Assembly: GCF_019396345.1 (NCBI RefSeq)
Contig: NZ_JAHKRM010000039.1
Location: 65,982 to 126,960, forward strand
DNA from: Nonomuraea guangzhouensis
Lineage (GTDB): Bacteria; Actinomycetota; Actinomycetes; Streptosporangiales; Streptosporangiaceae
Reading direction: 5' to 3'
DNA: 60,979 nucleotides
The notes beneath the pieces are model-generated. The model did not search any database. It was not told the DNA's origin and worked only from the letters and a program-made list of their open reading frames with translations. Of the stretch, positions 36,829-43,854 are shown in pieces (the first letter of the stretch is position 1; each line of letters starts with the position of its first letter). The translations under genes were made by a program, and so were the position numbers.

Positions 36829-37624
36829 CGACAACTCCCTGCGCCAGCTCGGTCGCGTCATCTGCGGCGATGACATGCCGTACGCGCGACGGAGCTACGA
36901 ACTGCCCAAGTTCCTCAAAGACGCCGACTGGACAGAGGTTCCCGACTATGAAGACGGCCCTCGCCTCGAATGGATCACGCAGCGGCTTCGTGAGCGACGT
37001 GATCACGTCGACGACATCGAACGCGTCATCCTCCGGCTGTGCGACCAAAGGGAATACATGGGCGAACCGCCCGACACCGCAGCCCAGATCACCAAAGTGG
37101 TCAACGAGTTCCTCGTTCACGAGGGTTACAAAGTCGAACGCCCAGCGGGACGACCATGCATCGTCGAATGCGAACCCGGGTCGGCATCACCAGGCTCCCT
37201 CGCACCGGTCACCCTCAAGGTGACGATGTCCCAAGTCGTCCACGACCCAACGTTCGCGAAGGTCCTCCAGGGCCGCCTGGACGAGGCTCGCACCTGCACC
37301 GACAACGGCTGCCACGTGGCCGCGATCATCATGCTGGGAAGCCTCCTGGAAGGAGTCCTCCTCGACGCCATCCACACCCGGCTGGGACAGCCCTCATCCC
37401 CGCCGCAGCAACACACCATGCATGACCTCATCAATCTGGCCCGCCGGCACCGCTTCATCGGCCTGGACGTGCAGAAGTTCTGCCACACCTTGCGCGACTA
37501 CCGGAATCTGGTTCATCCCCACGCACAGGTACGCATGGGCGAGCCGCCCGACAGGGACACCGTCGACATGTGCTGGCCCGTGGTCAACGCCACTCTCAAC
37601 GATCTTGCGGCTTCGGCATCGTGA
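36815..37624 (+). CDS. HEPN-like protein overlapping the helicase-nuclease gene
   Basis: A 269-residue protein from ATG 36815, with GAAGAGAGGA upstream and 14 bp of overlap with the helicase gene. The N-terminal part (NSLRQLGRVICGDDMPYARR) resembles that of abortive-infection proteins with an AbiJ-type N-terminal domain. The C-terminal 110 residues are helical with HVAAIIMLGSLLEGVLLDAI and then LRDYRNLVHPHAQ. Arg227 and His234 fit the HEPN R-x(4-6)-H RNase motif. A role as an RNA-cleaving or sensing partner in defence is inferred from domain and overlap. Confidence 0.7.
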   Translation: MERLDDNSLRQLGRVICGDDMPYARRSYELPKFLKDADWTEVPDYEDGPRLEWITQRLRERRDHVDDIERVILRLCDQREYMGEPPDTAAQITKVVNEFLVHEGYKVERPAGRPCIVECEPGSASPGSLAPVTLKVTMSQVVHDPTFAKVLQGRLDEARTCTDNGCHVAAIIMLGSLLEGVLLDAIHTRLGQPSSPPQQHTMHDLINLARRHRFIGLDVQKFCHTLRDYRNLVHPHAQVRMGEPPDRDTVDMCWPVVNATLNDLAASAS

Positions 37625-37843
37625 CGATCCATCCGTCAGCTCCAGACGCTGGAGGAACTGTCTGAGATTTCCTGTACGCACCCAAGCCGTGTGGGTTGAG
37701 TGTTCCCGGTGGCGTAGCGTGCGAGGGTCAGTTCCGTACTCAGCGAGGAGGAGCACGGGGCTGGCTTTCGCTTTGTGAAGCCGGTCCGCGGCGACCCCGG
37801 CATGGTCGGCTTGCCGTGGTGACGGCATCTGCAGAAGGGGGAG

Positions 37844-38443
37844 CTATCCCTTCTCGCCCGCCTTGCCCATGCTCGCCTCACCGAGGAAGCCCTTGGCGCG
37901 AGCCGACATAACCCAGCGAATGGCGGTGCTGCGGGACAGGCCGAACTCTTCCTGAATCGTCTTGGTGGGAGCCATCTCTATTGCCACGGCGAGCCGGTAC
38001 ATGTGTGCCACCCACTGCAGAGCGCGGTCGGTCGGCCCCTGCTGGGCTACGTCGTTGGGAAGCACCCGCCCCCAAGGCTCACACCCATCAGGATTGGGCA
38101 GGTCACGCAGATGCATCCCTGTGTCGCTGTGGATGAGCAAAGTCGACGTTATGATCATGGATATCAGATCGTTGACCGCGATGGAGCGCAACACGTCCGA
38201 GGTGATCGGCCCGGCATGCGGCTGCCCAGCCCGGCTGACCGTGATCTCGTCACAGACATAGCGACGGCGTTCCTCGTCGAAGCGGAGCCGGACAGCCACC
38301 GGGTTGCCTCCAGGGCCGTGCGGCATGATCCAGTTGTTCACGTGGCATTCCCGAGGCCCGATCACGCCGGGGATGATCTCGATCTCGTCCTTCCTCATGT
38401 CCACGTCCTCCATGACGACAACCCGCTGCTGGATAGGATCCAT
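37844..38443 (-). CDS. Helix-turn-helix protein, probably self-regulated
   Basis: A 199-residue protein from ATG 38443. The last 50 residues form a helix-turn-helix (KTIQEEFGLSRSTAIRWVMS) typical of small actinobacterial integrative-element proteins. The first 140 residues are beta-rich (PVAVRLRFDEERRRYVCDEI) and of unknown fold. The start codon lies inside an inverted repeat (38431-38455), which suggests autorepression. Downstream, 37625-37843 holds no supported gene, although a minus frame there (ADRLHKAKASPVLLLAEYG) has weak HTH character. Confidence 0.7.
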   Translation of the reverse strand: MDPIQQRVVVMEDVDMRKDEIEIIPGVIGPRECHVNNWIMPHGPGGNPVAVRLRFDEERRRYVCDEITVSRAGQPHAGPITSDVLRSIAVNDLISMIITSTLLIHSDTGMHLRDLPNPDGCEPWGRVLPNDVAQQGPTDRALQWVAHMYRLAVAIEMAPTKTIQEEFGLSRSTAIRWVMSARAKGFLGEASMGKAGEKG

Positions 38444-38455
38444 CGTAACCTATCC
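38431..38455. promoter_or_regulatory. Operator-like inverted repeat over the start codon
   Basis: GGATAGG (38431-38437) and CCTATCC (38449-38455) are inverted 7-bp arms 11 bp apart that enclose the start codon of the minus-strand gene (38441-38443). The same half-site makes up the palindrome at 38497-38516, so one regulator probably binds both. Confidence 0.65.
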
Positions 38456-38496
38456 ATCCATGTTACCTTCCTTGAAATGAGTATGCCTCGACTGGG

Positions 38497-38516
38497 CCTA
38501 TCCATCGATGGATAGG
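38497..38516. promoter_or_regulatory. Perfect 20-bp palindrome, second operator
   Basis: CCTATCCATCGATGGATAGG is a perfect 20-bp palindrome in the gap between the divergent genes at 38443 and 38561. It shares the CCTATCC half-site with 38431-38455 (a CCTATCCATC copy is at 38449-38458). Its place fits joint control of both genes. Confidence 0.8.
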
Positions 38517-38560
38517 AACCGTCAGGATCCCCAGCGGGCGCTTCAGGCAAGGAGAGCACC

Positions 38561-38731
38561 TTGTATCTGCTGACAATGCGCGCAGCCGTCGTCTTTGGCC
38601 TGGCAGCCTGTGCGGCCGCGCTAGCTGTGGCTTTGGTGCTCAAGGAGGGGAAAGCCTGGCCCACCGCCATACTCGTAGGCGCCGGCGCGTTCGTGGGAAC
38701 GGTCACCTTTCTCGATGGAGTGATCTCGTAG
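38561..38731 (+). CDS. Small membrane peptide, 56 residues
   Basis: A TTG at 38561 with AAGGAGA 6 bp upstream opens a 56-codon gene; ATG 38576 is an alternative. The product has two hydrophobic stretches (AAVVFGLAACAAALAVALVL; AILVGAGAFVGTVTFLDGV) joined by KEGKAWPT, a two-helix membrane hairpin. It starts 44 bp behind the palindrome at 38497-38516 and so is likely controlled by it. No homologue is recognised. Confidence 0.6.
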   Translation: MYLLTMRAAVVFGLAACAAALAVALVLKEGKAWPTAILVGAGAFVGTVTFLDGVIS

Positions 38732-39319
38732 TCGACGCATCAACCACGATTGACCGCAACCGATCGATCGGAAGCGCTCGTCGTCCCGCAGACTGAGCAG
38801 GTTTCCCATTCTGGATTTGCTGGGAGGGTCGATCTGGGACCCGGCTACCTCGCCATCGCCTCGGACGGGATCAAGATCGAGTCGCCCGGGTCCTGCGCTG
38901 GCGATCAGGCAGCCGCGACGTCTACAACATGCGGCTGTCGTGCAAGCAGAAAGCGTTGGACAACCCAGTCAAGGCGGGCAAGCTCGCCGAAGCGCGCGAA
39001 GGCGCCCATGCACACCGCGATGTACGCGAATTTGTGCCCGTGGCGCCCGTCAGGACCGGGATGGTAGCCAAGCCTCACCGCCGGACGGGCGGAGAGGCTA
39101 CACACGGCTGCTACAACAGTGGATGGCACAGGCCGTCCCGCTGGAAGGGCCAGAAAGATCACAGCTCAGTTCAGCCAGACCATCGAGCAGAAGCCCTCAG
39201 CGGCGCCGCGTAAGTCGCGAAACGGGCCGCATCCTCAGCATTCCTGGCGTGGGTGCGTCACCAGGTCGATCGTCCGCGGGAGGTGTCTTCCTTCACTGGT
39301 ATCGATTGCCGAGGGGCTT
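38732..39319. other. 588-bp region of gene debris
   Basis: Plus-strand frames give LGPGYLAIASDGIKIESP and, after a shift near 38890, VLRWRSGSRDVYNMRLSCK with KALDNPVKAGKLAEARE. This suggests one decayed gene at 38825-39080, but I do not recognise the family. A minus-strand frame covers the same area and is no more convincing. Confidence 0.35.
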
Positions 39320-40732
39320 TCAACTCGAGACGCTGACGGTATCTCTGGTCGCCAGGTCGGTGCCGTGGGCGCTTTCTCCCTTCGGGGCGATGATCAGGTT
39401 GAAGACCTCGCGTGGGGGAAGGTCGGGGTCCAAGGGCACGTCGTTGGCGAGCAGGTGGTCGAGTGCGCCGGCCAGCACGTGCGGCTGGACGTGGCGGCCC
39501 CTGGCGTACATCACCCGCCATGGAGAGGGCAGCGATGGCTGCAGCGCCCAGAGGGGTTCATCGGCCGTGCTGTCGTGTGAGGCCAGGATGCCGATGTCCT
39601 GCCAGAAGGCCAGCAACTCGGCCATAGTGTCCACGGGCGGGTCGTCGCAGGCCTCGACCAGGGTAGCGAAGCCGGTGTTCCAGCGCTCCCAGGCATGGTG
39701 GTCATCGTGGAGGTGGCGGCGCAGCACCTGGATGGAGGGGTGCTCATCCAGTTCTGGGGCTTCACCGGCGGCAGGCAGGGGGAGTTCCGGGGGACGGATG
39801 CCGTCCCAAACGCTGGACTCGAGCCACTGCTCGCCGCTGGACCAGCGCTCCGGTGTCTGGATGGCGGCGATTTCGGCGAGGTCGGCGGTCGTGCCACGGG
39901 GGCAGTCCAGGAGGGCGCCAATGATCTCCGCCGAGCGTGGGCACAGCGCCGGCCAGCCGGTGTCATACAGGGCGAGCATCGCCTGGTCGTCCTCACCGAG
40001 TGTCAGTCCGGCGTCGTCGTCGAACGGGAAGACCTGGCGCGGGCGGCTCGGTGGGCTGGGCAGCTCCAGCCGGTGGGGGCGGCGGCCATAGCGGTCGATC
40101 CAGTTCACGGCCAGGGCCGTGCGCTGGTCTTCGAGGGCGTCGTGGATGGCTTGCATCTGCCGGTCTTGCGCTGCGCGTAGGGTGTCGCGGCGCTGTCGTT
40201 CGGCGGGGGTGAGGTGGGCGCTGCAGTGTGCCGAGCCGATGCCGGTGACGATGGTTTTGGCGCAGCGTTCCTTTTTGAGGGTGGTGCCGGCGCATTGGGC
40301 GTTGGGGTCGGGGTCGTCGCGTAGGGCGGCGTCCACGTCGTGGATGAATTGGGGGTCGATGGGTGGGTGCACCATGGCCAGGTCTGGGCGTACGTCGGCG
40401 GGGTCGGTGCCGGCTTCGCGTGCCTGGGCGAAGATGGAGCGGCTGCGGGGCCGTCCGTTGCCCCAGGCGGGGGCCAGCGGTAGCCGGGCTTCCATGATGG
40501 CGGTGGCGTGTGCGGCGTTGATCAGCATGTCGCTGGATTCGCTGTGGATGTGGAGCTCTTCGCTGAGGTTGAGCCGCATGCCGTTGATCAGCAGCAGGAT
40601 GTTGCGGATCTCCCACGACAGCTGGGCGGCTTGCATGAGCAGCCAGGCGGGGGAGATGCCGCCATCGCGGGTGCGGCGGGGCGGGGTGATGGTGCGGGTG
40701 GGGTAGGGGCGGGCCTGCCGTGAACGGGTCAT
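39320..40732 (-). CDS. Hypothetical protein with a zinc-knuckle (DUF5763-like) motif
   Basis: A 470-residue protein from ATG 40732. The N-terminal third is helical (AWLLMQAAQLSWEIRNILLL). In the middle, CAGTTLKKERCAKTIVTG followed by SAHCSAHL has the C-x9-C...C-x2-H spacing of the small zinc motifs seen in DUF5763-type proteins. The C-terminal half is acidic with many Trp. It is divergent from an XRE regulator, with a shared palindromic operator between. Function unknown. Confidence 0.7.
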   Translation of the reverse strand: MTRSRQARPYPTRTITPPRRTRDGGISPAWLLMQAAQLSWEIRNILLLINGMRLNLSEELHIHSESSDMLINAAHATAIMEARLPLAPAWGNGRPRSRSIFAQAREAGTDPADVRPDLAMVHPPIDPQFIHDVDAALRDDPDPNAQCAGTTLKKERCAKTIVTGIGSAHCSAHLTPAERQRRDTLRAAQDRQMQAIHDALEDQRTALAVNWIDRYGRRPHRLELPSPPSRPRQVFPFDDDAGLTLGEDDQAMLALYDTGWPALCPRSAEIIGALLDCPRGTTADLAEIAAIQTPERWSSGEQWLESSVWDGIRPPELPLPAAGEAPELDEHPSIQVLRRHLHDDHHAWERWNTGFATLVEACDDPPVDTMAELLAFWQDIGILASHDSTADEPLWALQPSLPSPWRVMYARGRHVQPHVLAGALDHLLANDVPLDPDLPPREVFNLIIAPKGESAHGTDLATRDTVSVSS

Positions 40733-40831
40733 GCGTCCTTCTTTTAGGGGCGGTGACAACGACTGCGTGTGCGGTGGTCGGCTGCATGTTTGCACGTCAC
40801 CACGGCACGACTGGGGTTCACCACCATCATT

Positions 40832-40849
40832 TGTACCAACGTTGGTACA
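40832..40849. promoter_or_regulatory. Perfect 18-bp palindromic operator
   Basis: TGTACCAACGTTGGTACA is a perfect 18-bp palindrome in the 151-bp gap between the divergent genes at 40732 and 40884, 35 bp before the XRE start. TTGTACC/GGTACAG flanks suggest it overlaps a promoter. The XRE protein is the likely binder. Confidence 0.8.
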
Positions 40850-40883
40850 GACCTTTGGTGATCATGCACGCCACCGTTGGTGA

Positions 40884-41138
40884 GTGCCCGACCCGATCAC
40901 GCCCCGCCTGGCTGAGCTGCGCAGACAGTTCGGCCTTCGGCTGCGTGAACTCCGCGAAGGGCACGGGCTCACCCAGGAGCAGCTGGGCGAGATGGCCGAC
41001 GTCGACCGTAAGACGATCAACCGGATCGAGAACGGTATGTACAGTCCGCACCTGGACAAGGTGTTCCAGATCGCCGACGCGCTCCGCGTGCCCACCCGAG
41101 ATCTGTTCGAGTGGAGTGCAACCTCACAGCACCGGTAG
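40884..41138 (+). CDS. XRE-family transcriptional regulator
   Basis: An 84-residue single-domain helix-turn-helix protein from GTG 40884. It reads LRELREGHGLTQEQLGEMAD and VDRKTINRIENGMYSPHLD, a textbook Cro/CI fold of the short type found next to many phage, plasmid and toxin loci. It is likely a repressor of its own gene and of the divergent gene at 40732 through the palindrome at 40832-40849. Confidence 0.92.
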   Translation: MPDPITPRLAELRRQFGLRLRELREGHGLTQEQLGEMADVDRKTINRIENGMYSPHLDKVFQIADALRVPTRDLFEWSATSQHR

Positions 41139-41273
41139 GTCACGTGCTCTTGGCCAGGTCTGGGAGGCAACGATCAGCGACTGCCTGGGAGACCCCGGCA
41201 CGGTAGAAGCAGGAGATGCTTGATGGCGGGTTGCTCAAGGTGCAGGCAGAGGCCGTCGTCGCAATGAGCTGGG

Positions 41274-41429
41274 GTCACGCTTATTGCCCTGAACGCGCTG
41301 CCCGCGGGCCGGTGGGGCCGATCAGAGGAGGTCGCTCGTCTGGTCCGCTGGCTTGCCTCGGACGAGCCCGCCTGGATCACTGGACAGGTGATCAACTCCG
41401 AGGGCGGGTTCCGACGCTGGGTCAAGTGA
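41274..41429 (+). pseudogene. C-terminal remnant of a short-chain dehydrogenase
   Basis: The frame reads NALPAGRWGRSEEVARLVRW followed by LASDEPAWITGQVINSEGGF and a stop at 41427-41429. This is the conserved C-terminus of classical SDR enzymes (P.GR.g...EvA..v.fLas..a.yitGq.i...GG). The Rossmann fold and the YxxxK site are absent. It is a remnant of about 50 codons. Confidence 0.75.
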
Positions 41430-41617
41430 CAGCACTGACGGGAAAAGCTTCCGCCGTGACCCGTGACCTGCAGGAGGAGCCTGCCAGTATCAGGCGTCGC
41501 GAACCGGACCGGGTGTTTCCACTCCGGGCCACGACGCGAAGGCCGCCCTGATCAGCTCGTGGCCGGCTCGGTGAGCCGGGCTTCCAGATCGGCGATCATG
41601 TGTTCTCCACGATCTGC

Positions 41618-41633
41618 ATGTCTCATGAGACAT
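41618..41633. promoter_or_regulatory. Perfect 16-bp palindrome upstream of padR-like gene
   Basis: ATGTCTCATGAGACAT is a perfect 16-bp palindrome 158 bp before the PadR-family gene. It could be an operator for that gene; the distance is larger than usual. The half ATGTCTCATGAG also occurs at about 32094. Confidence 0.45.
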
Positions 41634-41790
41634 CGAAACAGCGCTGAGAGCTCGCGAGATCTCCAGCGGAGGGCCAGCCAGCCCCAATCGCCCTTCAGAG
41701 GTGTGTCTCGAATCCCGTCAAATGGTTTTTCAGACTGGTCACCAACCCATGTGCTTTACTTCCCTGGCCCCCCTATCTAGAGTTGCAAGT

Positions 41791-42144
41791 ATGGGGGTGT
41801 ACCCGTTCCGTCTAACCTTGCAGACGCTTTTGGTCCTGCGTGTGCTGCTAGACGATCGAGATGAAGATCACTATGGCCTGGAGATCGCCGCGAAGACTGG
41901 GCTGCCGAACGGCAGCATCTACCCGATCCTGGCTCGATTGGAGCGCGCCGGATGGGTTATCAGCGATTGGGAGAATATCGATGAATCTGCCGAGGGGCGC
42001 CGCCGCCGCCGTTACTACCATCTGACCACTCAGGGTGCACTGCGCGCGGAGGAGGCTTTGGCGTCGGCTGCGCAGGCATTCGCTGGTGCCGGTGGCGAAG
42101 CCGCTGCGAGTTCGCATCACCACAACATGGCGAGGGGGAATTGA
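41791..42144 (+). CDS. PadR-family transcriptional regulator
   Basis: A 117-residue protein from ATG 41791, in the more strongly coding part of the frame. The winged helix reads LRVLLDDRDEDHYGLEIAAK, GLPNGSIYPILARLERAGW and RRRRYYHLTTQGALRAEEAL, as in PadR proteins. TATCTA 18 bp upstream could be a -10 box, so the message may be nearly leaderless. The ATGA overlap links it to the next gene, a common PadR/membrane-partner arrangement in which the repressor controls its own operon. Confidence 0.9.
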   Translation: MGVYPFRLTLQTLLVLRVLLDDRDEDHYGLEIAAKTGLPNGSIYPILARLERAGWVISDWENIDESAEGRRRRRYYHLTTQGALRAEEALASAAQAFAGAGGEAAASSHHHNMARGN

Positions 42145-42809
42145 TGAGCAACTTGCTCGTCGGCCTTGTTGTAGTGGTCGTGAACGCGATGCTTATGCCT
42201 TTAGCCGTCGAGCTTGTCAAAGAACAGGCGCCGCATATTGCCTATCGGGTTGTGCAGGCCGCCGCTCAACTGATGCCTGCTGCAGATCGCGACCGTTACG
42301 CCTATGAGTGGGCCGCCGAGTTGGACGAGCTGGCAGGCAAGAACGTAACGCAGTTGTGCTTCGCGATACGCGTCCTGGCGACCGCCCCGGCGACTCACCG
42401 TGCGCTGGCGTTCGGCGACTCATACGTCCGCTTCGTTGAGCGGCTGGGATTCGTCCTCGGCAGGCACGTTCTTTCGGTGGAAGTGTCCCGCGCCAGGACT
42501 GCAACATATGAGTGGTTTTGGCGACAGTTGGTAACCATGGGTGCATTTCTCCTAAAATGGGCACCTGGCCGCTGGGAAACGCCGCTGATGGTGGTGGTGC
42601 ACCGGAAAGGTGAGCCAGCTGCAGCGGATGAGTTCACTCAACGTGCGGCGGAACTCGACGTTGTGTACTGGACCGGCCATGCGCATACAACCACGGCGCT
42701 GGTGCTTGAGGGCGGCGACTTCACCAGTGAGCGCCTGTTCGAAATAGGTCGGCAATTTGAACAGCGAATGGCACTTGTCGTCGTGGACTACTGCCGGTCG
42801 GGTCGTTGA
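42141..42809 (+). CDS. Membrane-anchored partner of the PadR regulator
   Basis: A 222-residue protein from ATG 42141. The first 24 residues are a hydrophobic anchor (LLVGLVVVVVNAMLMPLAVE). A conserved-looking segment LMPAADRDRYAYEWAAELDE follows, seen in proteins encoded next to PadR genes in Streptosporangium-type actinomycetes. The C-terminal 90 residues form an alpha/beta domain of unknown type. Its role is unknown; co-translation with the regulator suggests a sensory or target function. Confidence 0.7.
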   Translation: MMSNLLVGLVVVVVNAMLMPLAVELVKEQAPHIAYRVVQAAAQLMPAADRDRYAYEWAAELDELAGKNVTQLCFAIRVLATAPATHRALAFGDSYVRFVERLGFVLGRHVLSVEVSRARTATYEWFWRQLVTMGAFLLKWAPGRWETPLMVVVHRKGEPAAADEFTQRAAELDVVYWTGHAHTTTALVLEGGDFTSERLFEIGRQFEQRMALVVVDYCRSGR

Positions 42810-42896
42810 AACGCGATCTCCGCGACCGTCAGTGGGCCTTTAGTCCTGTCTGATCCCCGGGTTCATGCGGGCTTTGGCCAGGATGTGCCAGTTGTT

Positions 42897-43801
42897 GGGG
42901 TCAACGATGCGCCGGCACTCCGCAAGGCCGACATCGGCATCGCCATGGGACTCACCGGAACGGAGGTGACCAAGGAGGTGGCGACGATGGTGCTCACCGA
43001 CGACAACTTCGCCACGATCGTCAACGCGTCCGAGAAGGCCGCGGCATCTACGACAACATCGTGAAATTCGCCCGCTTCCAGGTCTCGACCGCCTTGGGCT
43101 TCGTCCTGACGTTCCTTGTCACCTCGCTGACCGGCATCGCCGGCGGAGCCCCGTTCACCGCATTGCAGATCCTCTTCGTCAACTTGGTCATGGACGGGCC
43201 GCAGGCAATGTCACTCGGCGTCAACCCGGCCAGCCCGGACGCCATGAACCGCCCGCCGCGGCCGGTCCGCGAACCCATCCTCACCCGGCAGCGCCTGATC
43301 CGGATCCTGCTGGCCAGCGCAGTCATGGCTGCGGGCACCGTCGCAGTCCTGGCCTTGGCTCCCGGGCCGGAGCCGCGACCGGGGCACGCCAGCGTAGCGG
43401 GCACGATGGCTCTGGCCACCTTCGTATTCTTCCAGGCATTCAACCTCCTGAACGTACGACACCCCACCCGCACCCTGTTCAGTCGCGAAACTCTGCACCA
43501 TGCCAGCCCCTTGATCGCAACGCTTGCGGTCTTCATCCTGCTGCTGCTCATCGTCGAGTCGGACGGCCTGCACGGCTTCTTCACCACCACCGACCTCACC
43601 GCCCAGCAGTGGCTGGCCTGTCTGGCGGTCGGGTCGACGATTCTGTGGTCGGCGAACTCGTCAAAGCCCTGCTGCGCGCCCGCTATCGCCGCGCGTGAGG
43701 AAGACGTCGCCGGGAAATCCCCATGCTCCTGCAACTTTGTCATCAGAATTGAGCAATGCGGGCTAATGCCTCAGATGTGGGCACTTACCGTTGAGACGTG
43801 A
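42897..43801 (+). pseudogene. Cation P-type ATPase, C-terminal remnant
   Basis: The frame opens with GVNDAPALRKADIGIAMG, the hinge motif of P-type ATPases that normally begins TGDGVNDAPA, here without TGD. At about 43040 one base is missing, and GRGIYDNIVKFARFQVSTAL continues in another frame. Several C-terminal membrane helices follow (LQILFVNLVMDGPQAMSLGV). The phosphorylation motif DKTGT and the N-domain are absent. It is the final third of a Ca2+/Mg2+-type (PMR1-like) pump. Confidence 0.85.
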
Positions 43802-43854
43802 CTGGGCCTGAAGGTGCGGTACCAATGTCGGTGCAGGGCGGAGCGGGGTAGATC

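Noticed and set aside
37394..37828. 144-codon minus-strand frame behind the HTH gene
   Set aside because: Overlaps the 3' end of the HEPN-like gene; only a short piece has weak HTH character, not enough for a call.
32094..41633. ATGTCTCATGAG at about 32094 and 41618 as element boundaries
   Set aside because: Only 12 bp are shared and it is a palindromic sequence; the flanks do not align, so chance or a common operator is more likely.
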